A stretch of 64,000 bases of DNA from Roseomonas haemaphysalidis (GCF_017355405.1 NZ_CP061177.1:930001-994000); one strand, 5' to 3'; counted from the stretch's first letter, positions 1 through 8,395 are shown. Numbers and translations: made by a program. The notes: generated by a model not told the origin, from the letters alone.

Positions 1-80
1 GCCGCCGCCAGCCGCAGCGAGCCGGTGCGCGCCACCTCGTCCACGTAGCGCCAGACGCGCATGTGCCGCAGCGGATGCAT
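1..80 (-). CDS. LysR-family transcriptional regulator, N-terminal fragment
   Basis: The reverse strand from position 80 reads MHPLRHMRVWRYVDEVARTG and continues SLRLAA to the window edge. This resembles the first helix of LysR-type winged-HTH domains (RVFRYVDEVARTGSIRRAA-like). Only about 26 residues are visible, so the effector domain cannot be seen. The start may be the ATG at 80 or the in-frame ATG at 62. The gene is divergent from the binding-protein gene at 189, a usual arrangement for a LysR regulator and its target; regulation of that gene is inference. Confidence 0.55.
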   Translation of the reverse strand, partial: MHPLRHMRVWRYVDEVARTGSLRLAA

Positions 81-188
81 GGGATGTCCCGTGTCGGTTC
101 CGGCAACAGGCTTGCGCCAAAACGGCAATGGAAGGCAACACTTCGCGCCGCCTAGCCTCTGCCCCGGACAGACCGAGGGACACGACGC

Positions 189-1205
189 ATGGATCGCCGG
201 GCCTTTCTTCTCGCGGGCGCGCTGCTGGCCGCGCCCCATATCGCCGCCGCGCAGGCGCCCACGCGCATCCGCATGGTGCTGAACTGGAAGTACCAGGGGC
301 CGCAGGGCTGGTTCTTCCTGGCCAAGGCGCGTGGCTTCGACCGGGAGGAAGGTATCGACCTGGTGCTGGACCAGGGCGAGGGCTCGGCCGCGCCCGTCAC
401 CCAGGTCGCCGCCGGCGCCTATGACGCCGGCTTCGGGGACATGAACGCGCTGATCCGCTTCGCCGCCCGCCAGCCGCAGGCGGCGCCGGTGGCGGTGATG
501 ATGCTCTACAACGTGCCGCCCTTCTGCATCGCCGTGAAACAGGACAGCCCGATCCGCGCGCCGAAGGACCTGGAGGGCCGCACCCTGGGCGGCCCCGCCA
601 ATGACGGCGCGCTGATGCTGTTCCCCGCCTTCGCCCAGGCCGCCGGCATCGACGCGGCCAAGGTGGCCATCAGCACCATGCAGCCCAGCCTGCGCGAGCA
701 GATGCTGTTCCGCGGCCAGATGGACGGCGCCTTCGGCTACATCAACACCATCCGCTTCAGCGCCATGGGCGCGGGGCTGGACGCCAACGCCCTGCGCTAC
801 ATCCGCTATGCCGACCACGGCATCGACCTCTACTCCAACACCATCCTCGTTTCCCGCACCCTGGCGACGCAGAACCCGGAGGCCGTGCGCGCCCTGCTGC
901 GCACCATCAACCGCGGCCTGAAGGCAGCCCTGGCCGAGCGCGACGCGGCGGTGGCCGCCGTCCTGGCCCGTGAATCCCTGCTGGACGCCCGCGTGGAACG
1001 CGCCCGCTTCGACGCCACGGTGGCCGACGAGATGAGCGGCGCCGAGATCGCCCGCATCGGCCTGGGCGATATCGACGAGGCCCGCATGCAGCGCGCCATC
1101 GCGACCCTGGTGCAGGCGGATGCGCTGCCCCGCGCGCCAGGGGTTGGCGAGGTGTTCGACCGGAGTTTCCTGCCACCCCTGGCCGAGCGGCTGACGCGGC
1201 TTTGA
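189..1205 (+). CDS. ABC transporter substrate-binding protein, NMT1/THI5-like
   Basis: This is a 338-residue exported binding protein. The N-terminus has two arginines followed by a hydrophobic stretch and an AAAQA cleavage site (residues about 1-23), a Sec or weak Tat-like signal. The mature part begins IRMVLNWKYQGPQGWFFLAKARGFDREEGID, written here in two pieces: IRMVLNWKYQGPQG then WFFLAKARGF; this is the typical start of the NMT1/THI5-like family, which binds pyrimidine precursors, nitrogenous aromatics or sulfonates. GAGGGA precedes the ATG by about eight bases. No permease or ATPase gene follows, so they may lie to the left or elsewhere. The ligand cannot be read from the sequence. The amidohydrolase downstream makes a cyclic ureide or pyrimidine-like substrate conceivable. 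Confidence 0.85.
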   Translation: MDRRAFLLAGALLAAPHIAAAQAPTRIRMVLNWKYQGPQGWFFLAKARGFDREEGIDLVLDQGEGSAAPVTQVAAGAYDAGFGDMNALIRFAARQPQAAPVAVMMLYNVPPFCIAVKQDSPIRAPKDLEGRTLGGPANDGALMLFPAFAQAAGIDAAKVAISTMQPSLREQMLFRGQMDGAFGYINTIRFSAMGAGLDANALRYIRYADHGIDLYSNTILVSRTLATQNPEAVRALLRTINRGLKAALAERDAAVAAVLARESLLDARVERARFDATVADEMSGAEIARIGLGDIDEARMQRAIATLVQADALPRAPGVGEVFDRSFLPPLAERLTRL

Positions 1206-1216
1206 GAACAGAAAGG

Positions 1217-1253
1217 CTGGGGGAAAGAATTCCCCCAGACCCCCATCTTTTTT
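1217..1253 (+). terminator. Family-1 hairpin with T tract after the binding-protein gene
   Basis: CTGGGGGAA and TTCCCCCAG form a perfect 9-bp stem around AGAA (1217-1238). The tail ACCCCCATC and six T follow. It starts 11 bases after the stop codon and looks like an intrinsic terminator. The same hairpin-plus-tail recurs elsewhere in the window. Confidence 0.7.
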
Positions 1254-1284
1254 CTCTCAGTTGGCGCCGGGTTGAACCCTCAGT

Positions 1285-1309
1285 CGCCGGAGGTCGATGA
1301 CCTCCGGCG
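1285..1309. repeat. Perfect 11-bp inverted repeat between two family-1 hairpins
   Basis: CGCCGGAGGTC and GACCTCCGGCG are separated by GAT. It lies midway in the gap between the binding-protein gene and the SDR gene, between the two outward-placed family-1 hairpins. It could be an RNA stem-loop or an operator; nothing decides which. Confidence 0.5.
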
Positions 1310-1363
1310 CGCCCAGCCGTCCTGAAGCGTCGACCCCACCACAGCCACCACCGAAAACTCGCA

Positions 1364-1401
1364 AAAAGAAGATGGGGGTTTGGGGGAATTCATTCCCCCA
1401 A
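1364..1401 (-). repeat. Family-1 hairpin in reverse orientation
   Basis: TTGGGGGAAT and ATTCCCCCAA (1380-1401) form a 10-bp stem. On the reverse strand it is followed by ACCCCCATCTTC and five T, so it mirrors the hairpin at 1217. No leftward gene ends here; it lies just upstream of a rightward gene. It would terminate antisense transcription or be one end of a composite repeat. Confidence 0.6.
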
Positions 1402-1431
1402 CCTTCTCCACCCCCGAGGGAAGCACCCGCT

Positions 1432-2211
1432 ATGGACCTGAAGCTCCGAAACAAATCCGTGCTCATCACCGGCCCCGCCAAGGGCATGGGCGCCGCCATC
1501 ACCCTGGCTTTCGCGCGGGAGGGATGCCGCCTGGTGCTGGTCGGCCGCGATGTCGCTGCCATCGAGCCCGTGGCGGAGCAGGCGCGGGCGCTGGGGGTGG
1601 AGGCCGCGGTGCTGCGCTGTGACCTGACGGACACGGCGGCGGTGGAGGCCACCGTGGCCCAGGCCGGCACCGTGGACGTGCTGGTCAACGTGGCTGGCGG
1701 TTCGGGGCCGATCGGCAAGACCGGGTGGGAGACGACGCGGGACGAGTTCGACGAGATCGTCACGCTGAACATGGCGGGCTGCTTCAACACCATGCGCGCC
1801 GTGCTGCCGGGGATGATCGCGCGGGGTGGCGGCAAGGTGGTGAATGTGGGGGGGACGTTCGGCATGCGCGGGCGGGCGGGGCGGATGGCCTATTCCGCCA
1901 GCAAGTGGGGGCTGCGCGGCATCACCAAGTCCTTCGCGCTGGAGGCGGGGCCGCACAACGTCAACGTCAACTGCGTGGCGCCCGGCATGGTGGACGGGCC
2001 ACGCTTCCGCACCAAGGTGGTGCCGGAGATGGCGGCGCGGCTCGGCATCTCGGAGGAGGCCGCGGCTGAGAGGCACGCGGCGGACTACGCGCTGCGGCGC
2101 ATCACGGTGGACGAGGACGTGGCGAATGCCTGCCTGTTCCTCGCCTCCGACGTGTCCCGCCAGATCACCGGCACGGATTTGCCGGTGGATGGCGGCTGGG
2201 CGATGCTGTGA
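1432..2211 (+). CDS. SDR-family oxidoreductase
   Basis: This 259-residue protein is a classical short-chain dehydrogenase/reductase. It has the nucleotide-binding motif TGPAKGMG at residues 13-20, NVAG at 86-89, Asn113 and the active-site pair Tyr154/Lys158 (YSASK). The usual catalytic Ser position (13 residues before Tyr) reads Gly141, with Thr142 next, so the catalytic set looks atypical. The chosen start follows CGAGGG; a longer in-frame start at 1297 would translate the intergenic hairpin and is rejected. The amidohydrolase start lies 11 bases after the stop, so the two are probably one operon. Substrate unknown. Confidence 0.85.
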   Translation: MDLKLRNKSVLITGPAKGMGAAITLAFAREGCRLVLVGRDVAAIEPVAEQARALGVEAAVLRCDLTDTAAVEATVAQAGTVDVLVNVAGGSGPIGKTGWETTRDEFDEIVTLNMAGCFNTMRAVLPGMIARGGGKVVNVGGTFGMRGRAGRMAYSASKWGLRGITKSFALEAGPHNVNVNCVAPGMVDGPRFRTKVVPEMAARLGISEEAAAERHAADYALRRITVDEDVANACLFLASDVSRQITGTDLPVDGGWAML

Positions 2212-2222
2212 GGGAGAAGACG

Positions 2223-3632
2223 ATGCAAGCCGACCTGTTGATTGCCGGTGGCACTCTGGCCACCGAGGATGCCGTGTTTCCCGCTGATATCGCCATCAAC
2301 GATGGCAAGGTGCTGGCCGTCGGCGCGCCCGGCTCGCTGGGCGCTGCGCGGGAGGTGCTGGATGCCACGGGGTTGCATGTGCTGCCCGGCGCGATCGACG
2401 CGCATGTGCATTTCCGCGAGCCCGGCTACACTCACAAGGAGGACTGGGACACCGGCACCGCCGCCGCCGCCATGGGCGGCGTGACCACGGTGTTCGAGAT
2501 GCCCAACACCATCCCGCCCACCTCGACGCCCGAGGGGCTGCGCGCCAAGCTGGAGGCGGCGTCCAAGGCACGCGTCGACTTCGGCATCTATGGCCTGCTG
2601 GCCGAGGACAACCTGCAGCACATCGCCGCCCTGGTGGAAGGCGGCGTCGCGGCCTTCAAGCTGTATATGGGCAATACCTTCGGCAACATCCCCTCGCCGT
2701 CGACGGGCGGGATGCTGGAAGGCTTCGAGGTGGTGGCCAAGCACGGGCTGCGCATCTCGCTGCATGCCGAGACCGCCTCGATCATGGCGCTGCGGCAGCA
2801 GCGGCTGGAGGCGGCGGGGCGGCGTGACCCGCTGGCGCATCTCGCCTCCCGCCCCGCCATCGTGGCCAGCGAGGCGGTGTCCCGCGCCGCGCTGCTGGCG
2901 GAATGGACCGGCGCGCGCATCCACATCCTGCACATCTCCTCCGGCGACGAGCTGCGGCCGCTGCGCGAGGCCAAGGCGCGCGGCGTCGACATTACCGGCG
3001 AAACCTGCCCGCATTACCTCTTGTTCGACGAGCACGCCTATTCCGAGGTCGGCCCCGTCATCCGCGTCAACCCGCCGGTGCGCGAGAAGCATCACCAGGA
3101 GGCGCTCTGGGCCGGGCTGGCGGACGGCACCATCGACATGATCGCCACCGACCACGCGCCGCACGACCCGGAGGAGAAGACCCGCGCCAACATCTGGCAG
3201 GTCGATTGCGGCTTCCCCGGCGTCGAGACGCAGATGCCGCTGATGCTGACCCAGGTGGCGCAGGGCCGGCTGTCGCTGACCGACTACGTGCGGCTCTCGG
3301 CCGGCGCCCCCGCCCGCGCCTTCGGCCTGTTCCCGCGCAAGGGCGCGCTGGTGCCGGGGGCGGATGCCGACATCGCCGTGGTGGATCTGGCGGCGCGCGA
3401 CAGCATCCGCGCTGCTGGCCTGCATTCCCGCGCCAAGGTCACGCCCTTCGAGGGCATGGCGGTCCAGGGCATCCCCCGCCACACCCTGGTGCGCGGCCGC
3501 TTCGTGATGCGCGACCGCAGGCTGGTGGAGGGCACCGGGGGCTGGGGCCAGTCCGTCCGCCGCGTCCAGGCCATGCCGGCGCCCGCGCCGCGCAACCTGG
3601 ACCAGACGACGGAAACCATCACGGCGCGGTGA
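2223..3632 (+). CDS. Dihydroorotase/allantoinase-family cyclic amidohydrolase
   Basis: This 469-residue zinc amidohydrolase carries all expected metal ligands: His61 and His63 in DAHVHFREPG, Lys146 (the residue normally carboxylated) in AFKLYMGNT, His181 in SLHAET, His237 in HILHISS, and Asp310 in ATDHAPHD. It also has the CPHYLLFDE motif. Enzymes of this group open cyclic amides such as dihydroorotate, allantoin or hydantoins. Length and motifs fit the allantoinase/hydantoinase-like branch rather than the short PyrC type, but the substrate is not certain. Start chosen at 2223 because GGGAGAAG precedes it; a GTG at 2208 overlaps the SDR stop. It probably forms an operon with the SDR. Confidence 0.85.
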   Translation: MQADLLIAGGTLATEDAVFPADIAINDGKVLAVGAPGSLGAAREVLDATGLHVLPGAIDAHVHFREPGYTHKEDWDTGTAAAAMGGVTTVFEMPNTIPPTSTPEGLRAKLEAASKARVDFGIYGLLAEDNLQHIAALVEGGVAAFKLYMGNTFGNIPSPSTGGMLEGFEVVAKHGLRISLHAETASIMALRQQRLEAAGRRDPLAHLASRPAIVASEAVSRAALLAEWTGARIHILHISSGDELRPLREAKARGVDITGETCPHYLLFDEHAYSEVGPVIRVNPPVREKHHQEALWAGLADGTIDMIATDHAPHDPEEKTRANIWQVDCGFPGVETQMPLMLTQVAQGRLSLTDYVRLSAGAPARAFGLFPRKGALVPGADADIAVVDLAARDSIRAAGLHSRAKVTPFEGMAVQGIPRHTLVRGRFVMRDRRLVEGTGGWGQSVRRVQAMPAPAPRNLDQTTETITAR

Positions 3633-3638
3633 CAAAGA

Positions 3639-3678
3639 AAGGCCGGGGGGAATTCTTTCCCCGGCCTTGCCGCCTTTT
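3639..3678 (+). terminator. Family-1 terminator hairpin after the amidohydrolase gene
   Basis: AAGGCCGGGG and CCCCGGCCTT form a 10-bp stem (3639-3668), followed by five T at 3674-3678. It begins seven bases after the stop codon. It is a solitary half-element without the opposing partner. Confidence 0.7.
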
Positions 3679-3738
3679 TGGGGCAGCCAACCCACCGCGT
3701 CGCCCCACATAATGGCTTCCCCGGGAAGGAGAGGCGGC

Positions 3739-4317
3739 ATGCAGCGCTACAACGGCTTGGCACAGGCCCTGCACTGGATCACCGCCGCGGCACTGTGCTT
3801 TCTGCTGCCCTTTGTCTGGGTGGCGGAGAATTTCCCGCCCGGCGAGGTGCGGACCTTCTGGTACCTGCTGCACGAATCCATGGGCATCTCGGTCTTCCTG
3901 CTGGTGCTGCTGCGCCTGACCTGGCGCTGGCGCCATGCCGCGCCGCCACACCACCCCGGCGTCAGCCGCGTGCAGAACGCCTTCGCCAGCGTGAACCACG
4001 CATTGCTTTACGCCGTGCTGCTGGTCATGCCCGTGACCGGCTACCTGATGGCCGGCAACGGCCAGGGCGTGCCGTTCTTCCGGGTTGTCACGCTGCCGGG
4101 CTTCGCCCGGAACGACGCCCTGGGCGTGGCGGCGAACACCATCCATGTGTGGGGGCAGTTCGCGGTTTATACGCTGATCATCCTGCACGTGGCGGCCACG
4201 GTCTGGCACGTCGCGGTGCGGCGGGACGGGCTGCTGGACCGCATGCTGCCGGAACAGCGCATCCAGGGCACGCGCGGCCAGGGGGCGCTGCCCCCTGGAC
4301 CCCCGCTGGGGGGATAG
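3739..4317 (+). CDS. Cytochrome b561-family di-heme membrane protein
   Basis: This 192-residue, four-helix membrane protein belongs to the bacterial cytochrome b561 family, which moves electrons between quinone and periplasmic partners. Candidate heme ligands are His12 (ALHWITA), His45 (LHESMG), His87 (VNHALLY), with His136 and His150 nearby in the last helix. The start follows AAGGAGAG at good spacing. The last dozen residues (GQGALPPGPPLGG) are translated from the family-2 repeat, and the TAG stop sits in the loop of its second hairpin, so this tail is unlikely to be functional. No partner gene is adjacent. Confidence 0.88.
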   Translation: MQRYNGLAQALHWITAAALCFLLPFVWVAENFPPGEVRTFWYLLHESMGISVFLLVLLRLTWRWRHAAPPHHPGVSRVQNAFASVNHALLYAVLLVMPVTGYLMAGNGQGVPFFRVVTLPGFARNDALGVAANTIHVWGQFAVYTLIILHVAATVWHVAVRRDGLLDRMLPEQRIQGTRGQGALPPGPPLGG

Positions 4318-4328
4318 GATCCCCCCAG
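4278..4328 (+). terminator. Family-2 double hairpin, copy A, overlapping the b561 stop
   Basis: Hairpin 1 is CCAGGGGGC/GCCCCCTGG (4278-4298) and hairpin 2 is CTGGGGGGAT/ATCCCCCCAG (4306-4328), followed by the conserved tail GGCCCCGCCATC. The cytochrome stop codon (4315-4317) lies in hairpin 2. Orientation matches the plus-strand gene. Confidence 0.7.
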
Positions 4329-4357
4329 GCCCCGCCATCGGTTTGGCGCTTCCTGCT

Positions 4358-4396
4358 CCGCAGCGCCGCGCTGCGGAAAGCGGAGATATTTTTATC
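4358..4396. repeat. Central dyads between the two family-2 copies
   Basis: CCGCAGCGC/GCGCTGCGG (4358-4376, one-base spacer) is followed by the AT-rich dyad GATA-TTTT-TATC (4385-4396). They lie midway between copies A and B in the convergent gap. Confidence 0.45.
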
Positions 4397-4456
4397 AAGG
4401 TTCGTGCCGGCACCACGCCGCGGCCATCAGCCCTGCATTCTTTCTGATGCCGGGGC

Positions 4457-4507
4457 CTGGGGTGGTTCAACCACCCCAGCGGGGGTCCAGGGGGCGGCGC
4501 CCCCTGG
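4457..4507 (-). terminator. Family-2 double hairpin, copy B, after the acyl-CoA synthetase
   Basis: Read on the minus strand, hairpin 1 is CCAGGGGGC/GCCCCCTGG (4487-4507), then ACCCCCG, then hairpin 2 CTGGGGTGGTT/AACCACCCCAG (4457-4479), then the tail GGCCCCGGCATCAGAAAG. It lies 12 bases past the synthetase stop codon. Confidence 0.7.
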
Positions 4508-4519
4508 CGGCGCCACCCA

Positions 4520-6130
4520 TCAGCCCCGTGCCGCTTCCCGCAGCTTGGCCTTCTGCAGCTTGCCGGTGGAGGTCTTGGGCACTTCCCCGAAGACCACGCG
4601 CTTGGGCACCTTGAACCGCGCCAGGCGGCCGCGCACGAAGTCCAGCAGCTCGGCCTCCGTGGCGTCCGCGTCGGGGCGCAGTTCCACGAATGCGCAGGGC
4701 ACCTCGCCCCACTTGTCGTCCGGCACCGCGATCACGGCGGCCACCGCCACGGCGGGGTGGCGGTACAGCGCGTCCTCCACCTCGATGGAGCTGATGTTCT
4801 CGCCGCCCGAGATGATGATGTCCTTGGCGCGGTCGCGCACCTGCATGGAGCCGTCCGGGTGCTTCACGCCCAGGTCGCCGGTGCGGAACCAGCCGCCGGA
4901 AAAGGCCTTGGCGGTGGCGGGCAGGTCCTTCAGGTAGCCCTTGGCGACCATGTTGCCGCGCATCACCACCTCGCCCATCGTGGTGCCGTCGGCTGGCACG
5001 GGGGTGTCGCCGGGGCCGAACACGTCCAGTGCTTCCAGCGTCACGTAGCGCTGGCCCTGGCGGGCCATCAGCGCGGCGCGGGCGGGGCCGTCCAGGGCGT
5101 CGTCCTCGGGCTTCCATTCATTGACCACGGCGGGGCCGTAGCATTCGGTCAGCCCGTAGATGTGCACCACCTGCACGCCGGCCTCGGCCGCCTTGGCCAG
5201 CACCGCCTCGGGCGGCGGGGCGCCGGCCACCATGAAGCGCAGCGGGGCGGCCAGCGCCGGGCGGCCTGGCATGTCCAGCAGGGTGGCGAGCACGATGGGC
5301 GCGCCGCACATGTGGGTCACGCGGTGGGCGGCGATGGCTTCCCACATGGCGGGGCCGCGCACCGCCCGCAGGCAGACATGCGTGCCCGACAGCGCGGCCA
5401 CCACCCAGGGAAAGCACCAGCCGTTGCAATGGAACATCGGCAGCGTCCACAGGTAGGTCGGCGGGCCGGCCATCTGGCAGGCCAGGATGTCGCCGATCGC
5501 CGAGAGATGCGCGCCGCGGTGGTGGTACACCACGCCCTTGGGCCGCCCGGTGGTGCCGGAAGTGTAGTTCAGCGCGATGGCGTCCCACTCGTCCGCCGGC
5601 AGCGGCCAGGCGAAGTCGGCGTCGCCGGACGCCAGCAGCGCCTCGTAGTCCTCGCCGCCCAGCGTGTGGGGGAAGGGCGCCTCGGGGTCGTCCACCTCGA
5701 TCACCGGCGGCCTGACGGTGCAAAGCGCGAGGGCCGCGCCCAGCAGCGGCGCCAGCTCGCGGTCCACGATCACCAGCTTGGCTTCGCCGTGGTCGAGGAT
5801 GTAGGCGATGGTCTCGGCATCCAGCCGCGTGTTGATGGCGCCGAGCACCGCGCCCGACATCGGCACGCCGGTGTGGCATTCCACCATGGCCGGCGTGTTG
5901 GGCAGCAGCACCGCCACCGTGTCCCCCCGCCCGATGCCGCGCCGGGCCAGCGCCGAGGCCAGCCGCACGCAGCGGTCCCGGTGCTCGCGCCAGGTGAAGC
6001 GCTGCGCGCCGTGGATCACCGCCACGCGGTCCGGAAAGGCCGCCGCGCTGCGCTCGGTGAACAGGGTGGGGGTCAGCGGCACGTGGTTGGCCGGCATGCG
6101 GGGCAAGGCGTCGAAGTCCCGGGCGGCCAT
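4520..6130 (-). CDS. AMP-forming acyl-CoA synthetase
   Basis: This 536-residue member of the ANL (acyl-adenylate-forming) superfamily activates a carboxylic acid to its CoA thioester through an acyl-AMP. Motif A3 reads NYTSGTTGRPKGVVYHHRGA, the central motif YGLTECYGP is present, and the C-terminal hinge is WFRTGDLGV...RAKDIIISGGENIS, with the catalytic Lys near the C-terminus in KTSTGKLQK. It resembles the medium-chain/methylthiopropionate-CoA ligase branch, but chain specificity cannot be decided. AAGGGCAG precedes the ATG. It is a single-gene unit, separated by 133 bases from the BLUF gene upstream on the same strand. Confidence 0.9.
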   Translation of the reverse strand: MAARDFDALPRMPANHVPLTPTLFTERSAAAFPDRVAVIHGAQRFTWREHRDRCVRLASALARRGIGRGDTVAVLLPNTPAMVECHTGVPMSGAVLGAINTRLDAETIAYILDHGEAKLVIVDRELAPLLGAALALCTVRPPVIEVDDPEAPFPHTLGGEDYEALLASGDADFAWPLPADEWDAIALNYTSGTTGRPKGVVYHHRGAHLSAIGDILACQMAGPPTYLWTLPMFHCNGWCFPWVVAALSGTHVCLRAVRGPAMWEAIAAHRVTHMCGAPIVLATLLDMPGRPALAAPLRFMVAGAPPPEAVLAKAAEAGVQVVHIYGLTECYGPAVVNEWKPEDDALDGPARAALMARQGQRYVTLEALDVFGPGDTPVPADGTTMGEVVMRGNMVAKGYLKDLPATAKAFSGGWFRTGDLGVKHPDGSMQVRDRAKDIIISGGENISSIEVEDALYRHPAVAVAAVIAVPDDKWGEVPCAFVELRPDADATEAELLDFVRGRLARFKVPKRVVFGEVPKTSTGKLQKAKLREAARG

Positions 6131-6263
6131 CAGCGCTGCCCTTGGTCAGGATGCGGCATGCTTGTCGTTCTCCCTTGTGGTCCCGCCGCGGGGCGGCGCG
6201 CTTTAGGGAAACTGTGTCACGCCTGCGCGCCGGTGCGCCAGCCCTCCAGGCCGCGGCGCCGGT

Positions 6264-6698
6264 TCAAAGGCCGGCCGCCTCCTCCTCCAGCACCAGACGG
6301 TGCAGGGTGGCGAACAATGCGTCGCCGGCCATGCGGGACGGATCAAAGCCGCTGTCCCGCGCGATGCCGCCGAAGCGCCCGGCATCCGCCCGGTCACCGC
6401 CCACAAAGGCCATGGACCATGTCTCAAAGGCCCGGCCCTCCACCGCGCCGAAGCCGAGCAGGGACACGTCGCCATGCCGCTCGTCCTGCTGGATGCGCTC
6501 GAAGGTGTGCTCCACGGCGGCGCGGGGGCCTTCCAGCACCTGGGCGAAGCAGCCGGCGTTGAACATCAGCGCGCCGGACACGCCGGCATGGGCGTTGTTG
6601 CGCCGGCTGGCGGCCAGGATGTCGCGCAGCGCGTCGTCCAGCGACCCCCGCACGTGGTTGCGGCTGTAGTAGACGAGGCGGTGGACCGGGTGGCTCAT
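6264..6698 (-). CDS. BLUF-domain blue-light sensor protein
   Basis: This 144-residue protein is essentially a stand-alone BLUF domain, a flavin-binding blue-light sensor. Aligned by eye with AppA, the flavin-contacting residues are all present: Tyr10 (VYYSRN), Asn35 (SRRNNA), Gln53 (CFAQVLEGPR), and Trp94/Met96 (FETWSM). A C-terminal extension of about 45 residues is predicted helical and has no recognised domain. Its ATG overlaps the stop of the GGDEF-EAL gene in an ATGA, so it is translated from the same message and is probably a partner or regulator of that enzyme. Confidence 0.88.
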   Translation of the reverse strand: MSHPVHRLVYYSRNHVRGSLDDALRDILAASRRNNAHAGVSGALMFNAGCFAQVLEGPRAAVEHTFERIQQDERHGDVSLLGFGAVEGRAFETWSMAFVGGDRADAGRFGGIARDSGFDPSRMAGDALFATLHRLVLEEEAAGL

Positions 6699-8395
6699 GC
6701 GATGCTTTCTGCGGGTTCGAGGGGGTGGGACGCCTGCCGGGCCAGGGCCCCCGCGTCTGCCGCGGGCATCGGCCGGCCGGTGAGGTAGCCCTGCACGGCA
6801 TCGCAGCCCGCGCCCTGGATGCGCGACAGCTGCTGCGGCGTTTCCACCCCCTCCGCCACCGTGCGCATGCCCAGGCTGGCGCCCAGTGCCGCGACGGCGC
6901 GGATGATGGCGCCCGCCTCGGCATCGGCATCGGCGCCGCGCACAAAGGACTGGTCGATCTTGATCTTGTCGAAGGGAAACTTGCGCAGGTAGCTGAGCGA
7001 GGAATAGCCGGTGCCGAAATCGTCCATCGAGATGCGCACGCCCATGCCGCGCAGCGCGTGCAGCGCTTCCAGCACCGGGGCGCTGCTGTCCATCAACGCG
7101 CCTTCCGTGATCTCCAGCTCCAGCCGCGACGGCTCCAGCCCGGACGCCGCGAGCGCCGCGCCGACCACGGCCACCAGCCGATTGCCGCGGAACTGCACCG
7201 GGGAGATGTTCACCGCGATGGACAGTGGCGCCGGCCAGCCCGCCGCCTGCAGGCAGGCCGTCCGCAGCACCCATTCGCCGATCGGCGCGATCAGGCCGAT
7301 CTCCTCCGCCAGCGGAATGAACTCGGCCGGGGACACGGGGCCCCGCACCGGGTCGCGCCAGCGCAGCAGCGCCTCGAACCCCAGCAACCGGCTGGACGGC
7401 AGGTCCACCTGCGGCTGGTAGGCGAGGTCGAACTGCTTGAGCGCGACCGCCCGCCGCAGGTCGATCTCCAGCTGCCGGCGCGCCTGCATGGCGACGTCCA
7501 TGCTGTCCTGAAAGAACCGGAAGGTGCCGCGCCCCTCGGCCTTGGCGCGGTACAGGGCCATGTCGGCGCGCTGCAGCAGGATGTCCGGCTCCGCCGCGTC
7601 GTCCGGCGCGCGCGCGATGCCGATGCTGGCGCCGATGTTGACGGCATGGCCGAGCACCACGTAGGTGCGGCCCAGCAGGTCCACCAGCCGGGTGGCCAGC
7701 GCCTCGGCCGCCCCGGGCTGGCCGGGGCGGGACTGCAGCACCACGAACTCGTCGCCGCCCAGCCGCGCCACCAGGTCGGTGCCGCGCGTGGCGTTGCGCA
7801 GCCGCTCGGCCACCTTCACCAGCAGCGCGTCCCCCACCGCGTGGCCCAGCGTGTCGTTCACTTCCTTGAAGCGGTCGAGGTCCAGGCTGATGACGGACAG
7901 CGGCACCGCGCCCGCCATGCCGGGGCCGAGCTGGCGGGACAACTCCGCCTGCAGGCCGCGGCGGTTGGTCAGCCCGGTGAGCGGGTCGCGCGCCGCCAGC
8001 TCCGCGTCGTGTACGTAGCCGGTGACATCGAACAGGGTGATCACGGCGCCGCCGCAGGGCAGCGGCTGGCAGCGGCTGTCCAGCACCTGCCCGCCCGGCA
8101 GGCCCAGGCGGCTTGGCGCCCCGGGCGTGCCCGCGCCGGCCGCCGCGGCGACGGCGCTGCCGCCGGAAGCCCCGCTCAGGCCGAACAAGCTGCGCAGGTC
8201 GAGCCCGACCGGCTGGATCGGCGCGAAGAACGCCACCGCCTGCGGGTTGGCGAGCGCGACCCGCCCGCCGCCGTCCAGCACCAGCACCCCGGCGCCCAGC
8301 CCGTCCAGCGCGTCGGCCAAGCCGGGCCGGTGGGGTGGCGGCGGGTCGTTGTCGCGGGGGTGCATCGTGCTGCCTGTCGGAATGCTGGACGCCAT
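6695..8395 (-). CDS. GGDEF-EAL cyclic-di-GMP turnover protein
   Basis: This 566-residue protein has a PAS-like N-terminal segment (about residues 25-75, GVLVLDGGGRVALANPQAVA), then a GGDEF domain with an intact GGDEF motif, then an EAL domain with EALLRW and the lobe motif DDFGTGYSSLSYLRK. Both catalytic signatures look intact, so it could make and break cyclic-di-GMP. No transmembrane helix is evident, so it is probably cytoplasmic. A second ATG at 8365, with AGG spaced seven bases upstream, is an alternative start. It is coupled to the BLUF gene by a four-base overlap, which suggests blue-light control of cyclic-di-GMP. Confidence 0.9.
   Translation of the reverse strand: MASSIPTGSTMHPRDNDPPPPHRPGLADALDGLGAGVLVLDGGGRVALANPQAVAFFAPIQPVGLDLRSLFGLSGASGGSAVAAAAGAGTPGAPSRLGLPGGQVLDSRCQPLPCGGAVITLFDVTGYVHDAELAARDPLTGLTNRRGLQAELSRQLGPGMAGAVPLSVISLDLDRFKEVNDTLGHAVGDALLVKVAERLRNATRGTDLVARLGGDEFVVLQSRPGQPGAAEALATRLVDLLGRTYVVLGHAVNIGASIGIARAPDDAAEPDILLQRADMALYRAKAEGRGTFRFFQDSMDVAMQARRQLEIDLRRAVALKQFDLAYQPQVDLPSSRLLGFEALLRWRDPVRGPVSPAEFIPLAEEIGLIAPIGEWVLRTACLQAAGWPAPLSIAVNISPVQFRGNRLVAVVGAALAASGLEPSRLELEITEGALMDSSAPVLEALHALRGMGVRISMDDFGTGYSSLSYLRKFPFDKIKIDQSFVRGADADAEAGAIIRAVAALGASLGMRTVAEGVETPQQLSRIQGAGCDAVQGYLTGRPMPAADAGALARQASHPLEPAESIA

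Noticed and set aside
1297-1431. N-terminal extension of the SDR protein
   Set aside because: It would translate two intergenic hairpins into a Pro-rich leader; a ribosome site precedes the ATG at 1432.
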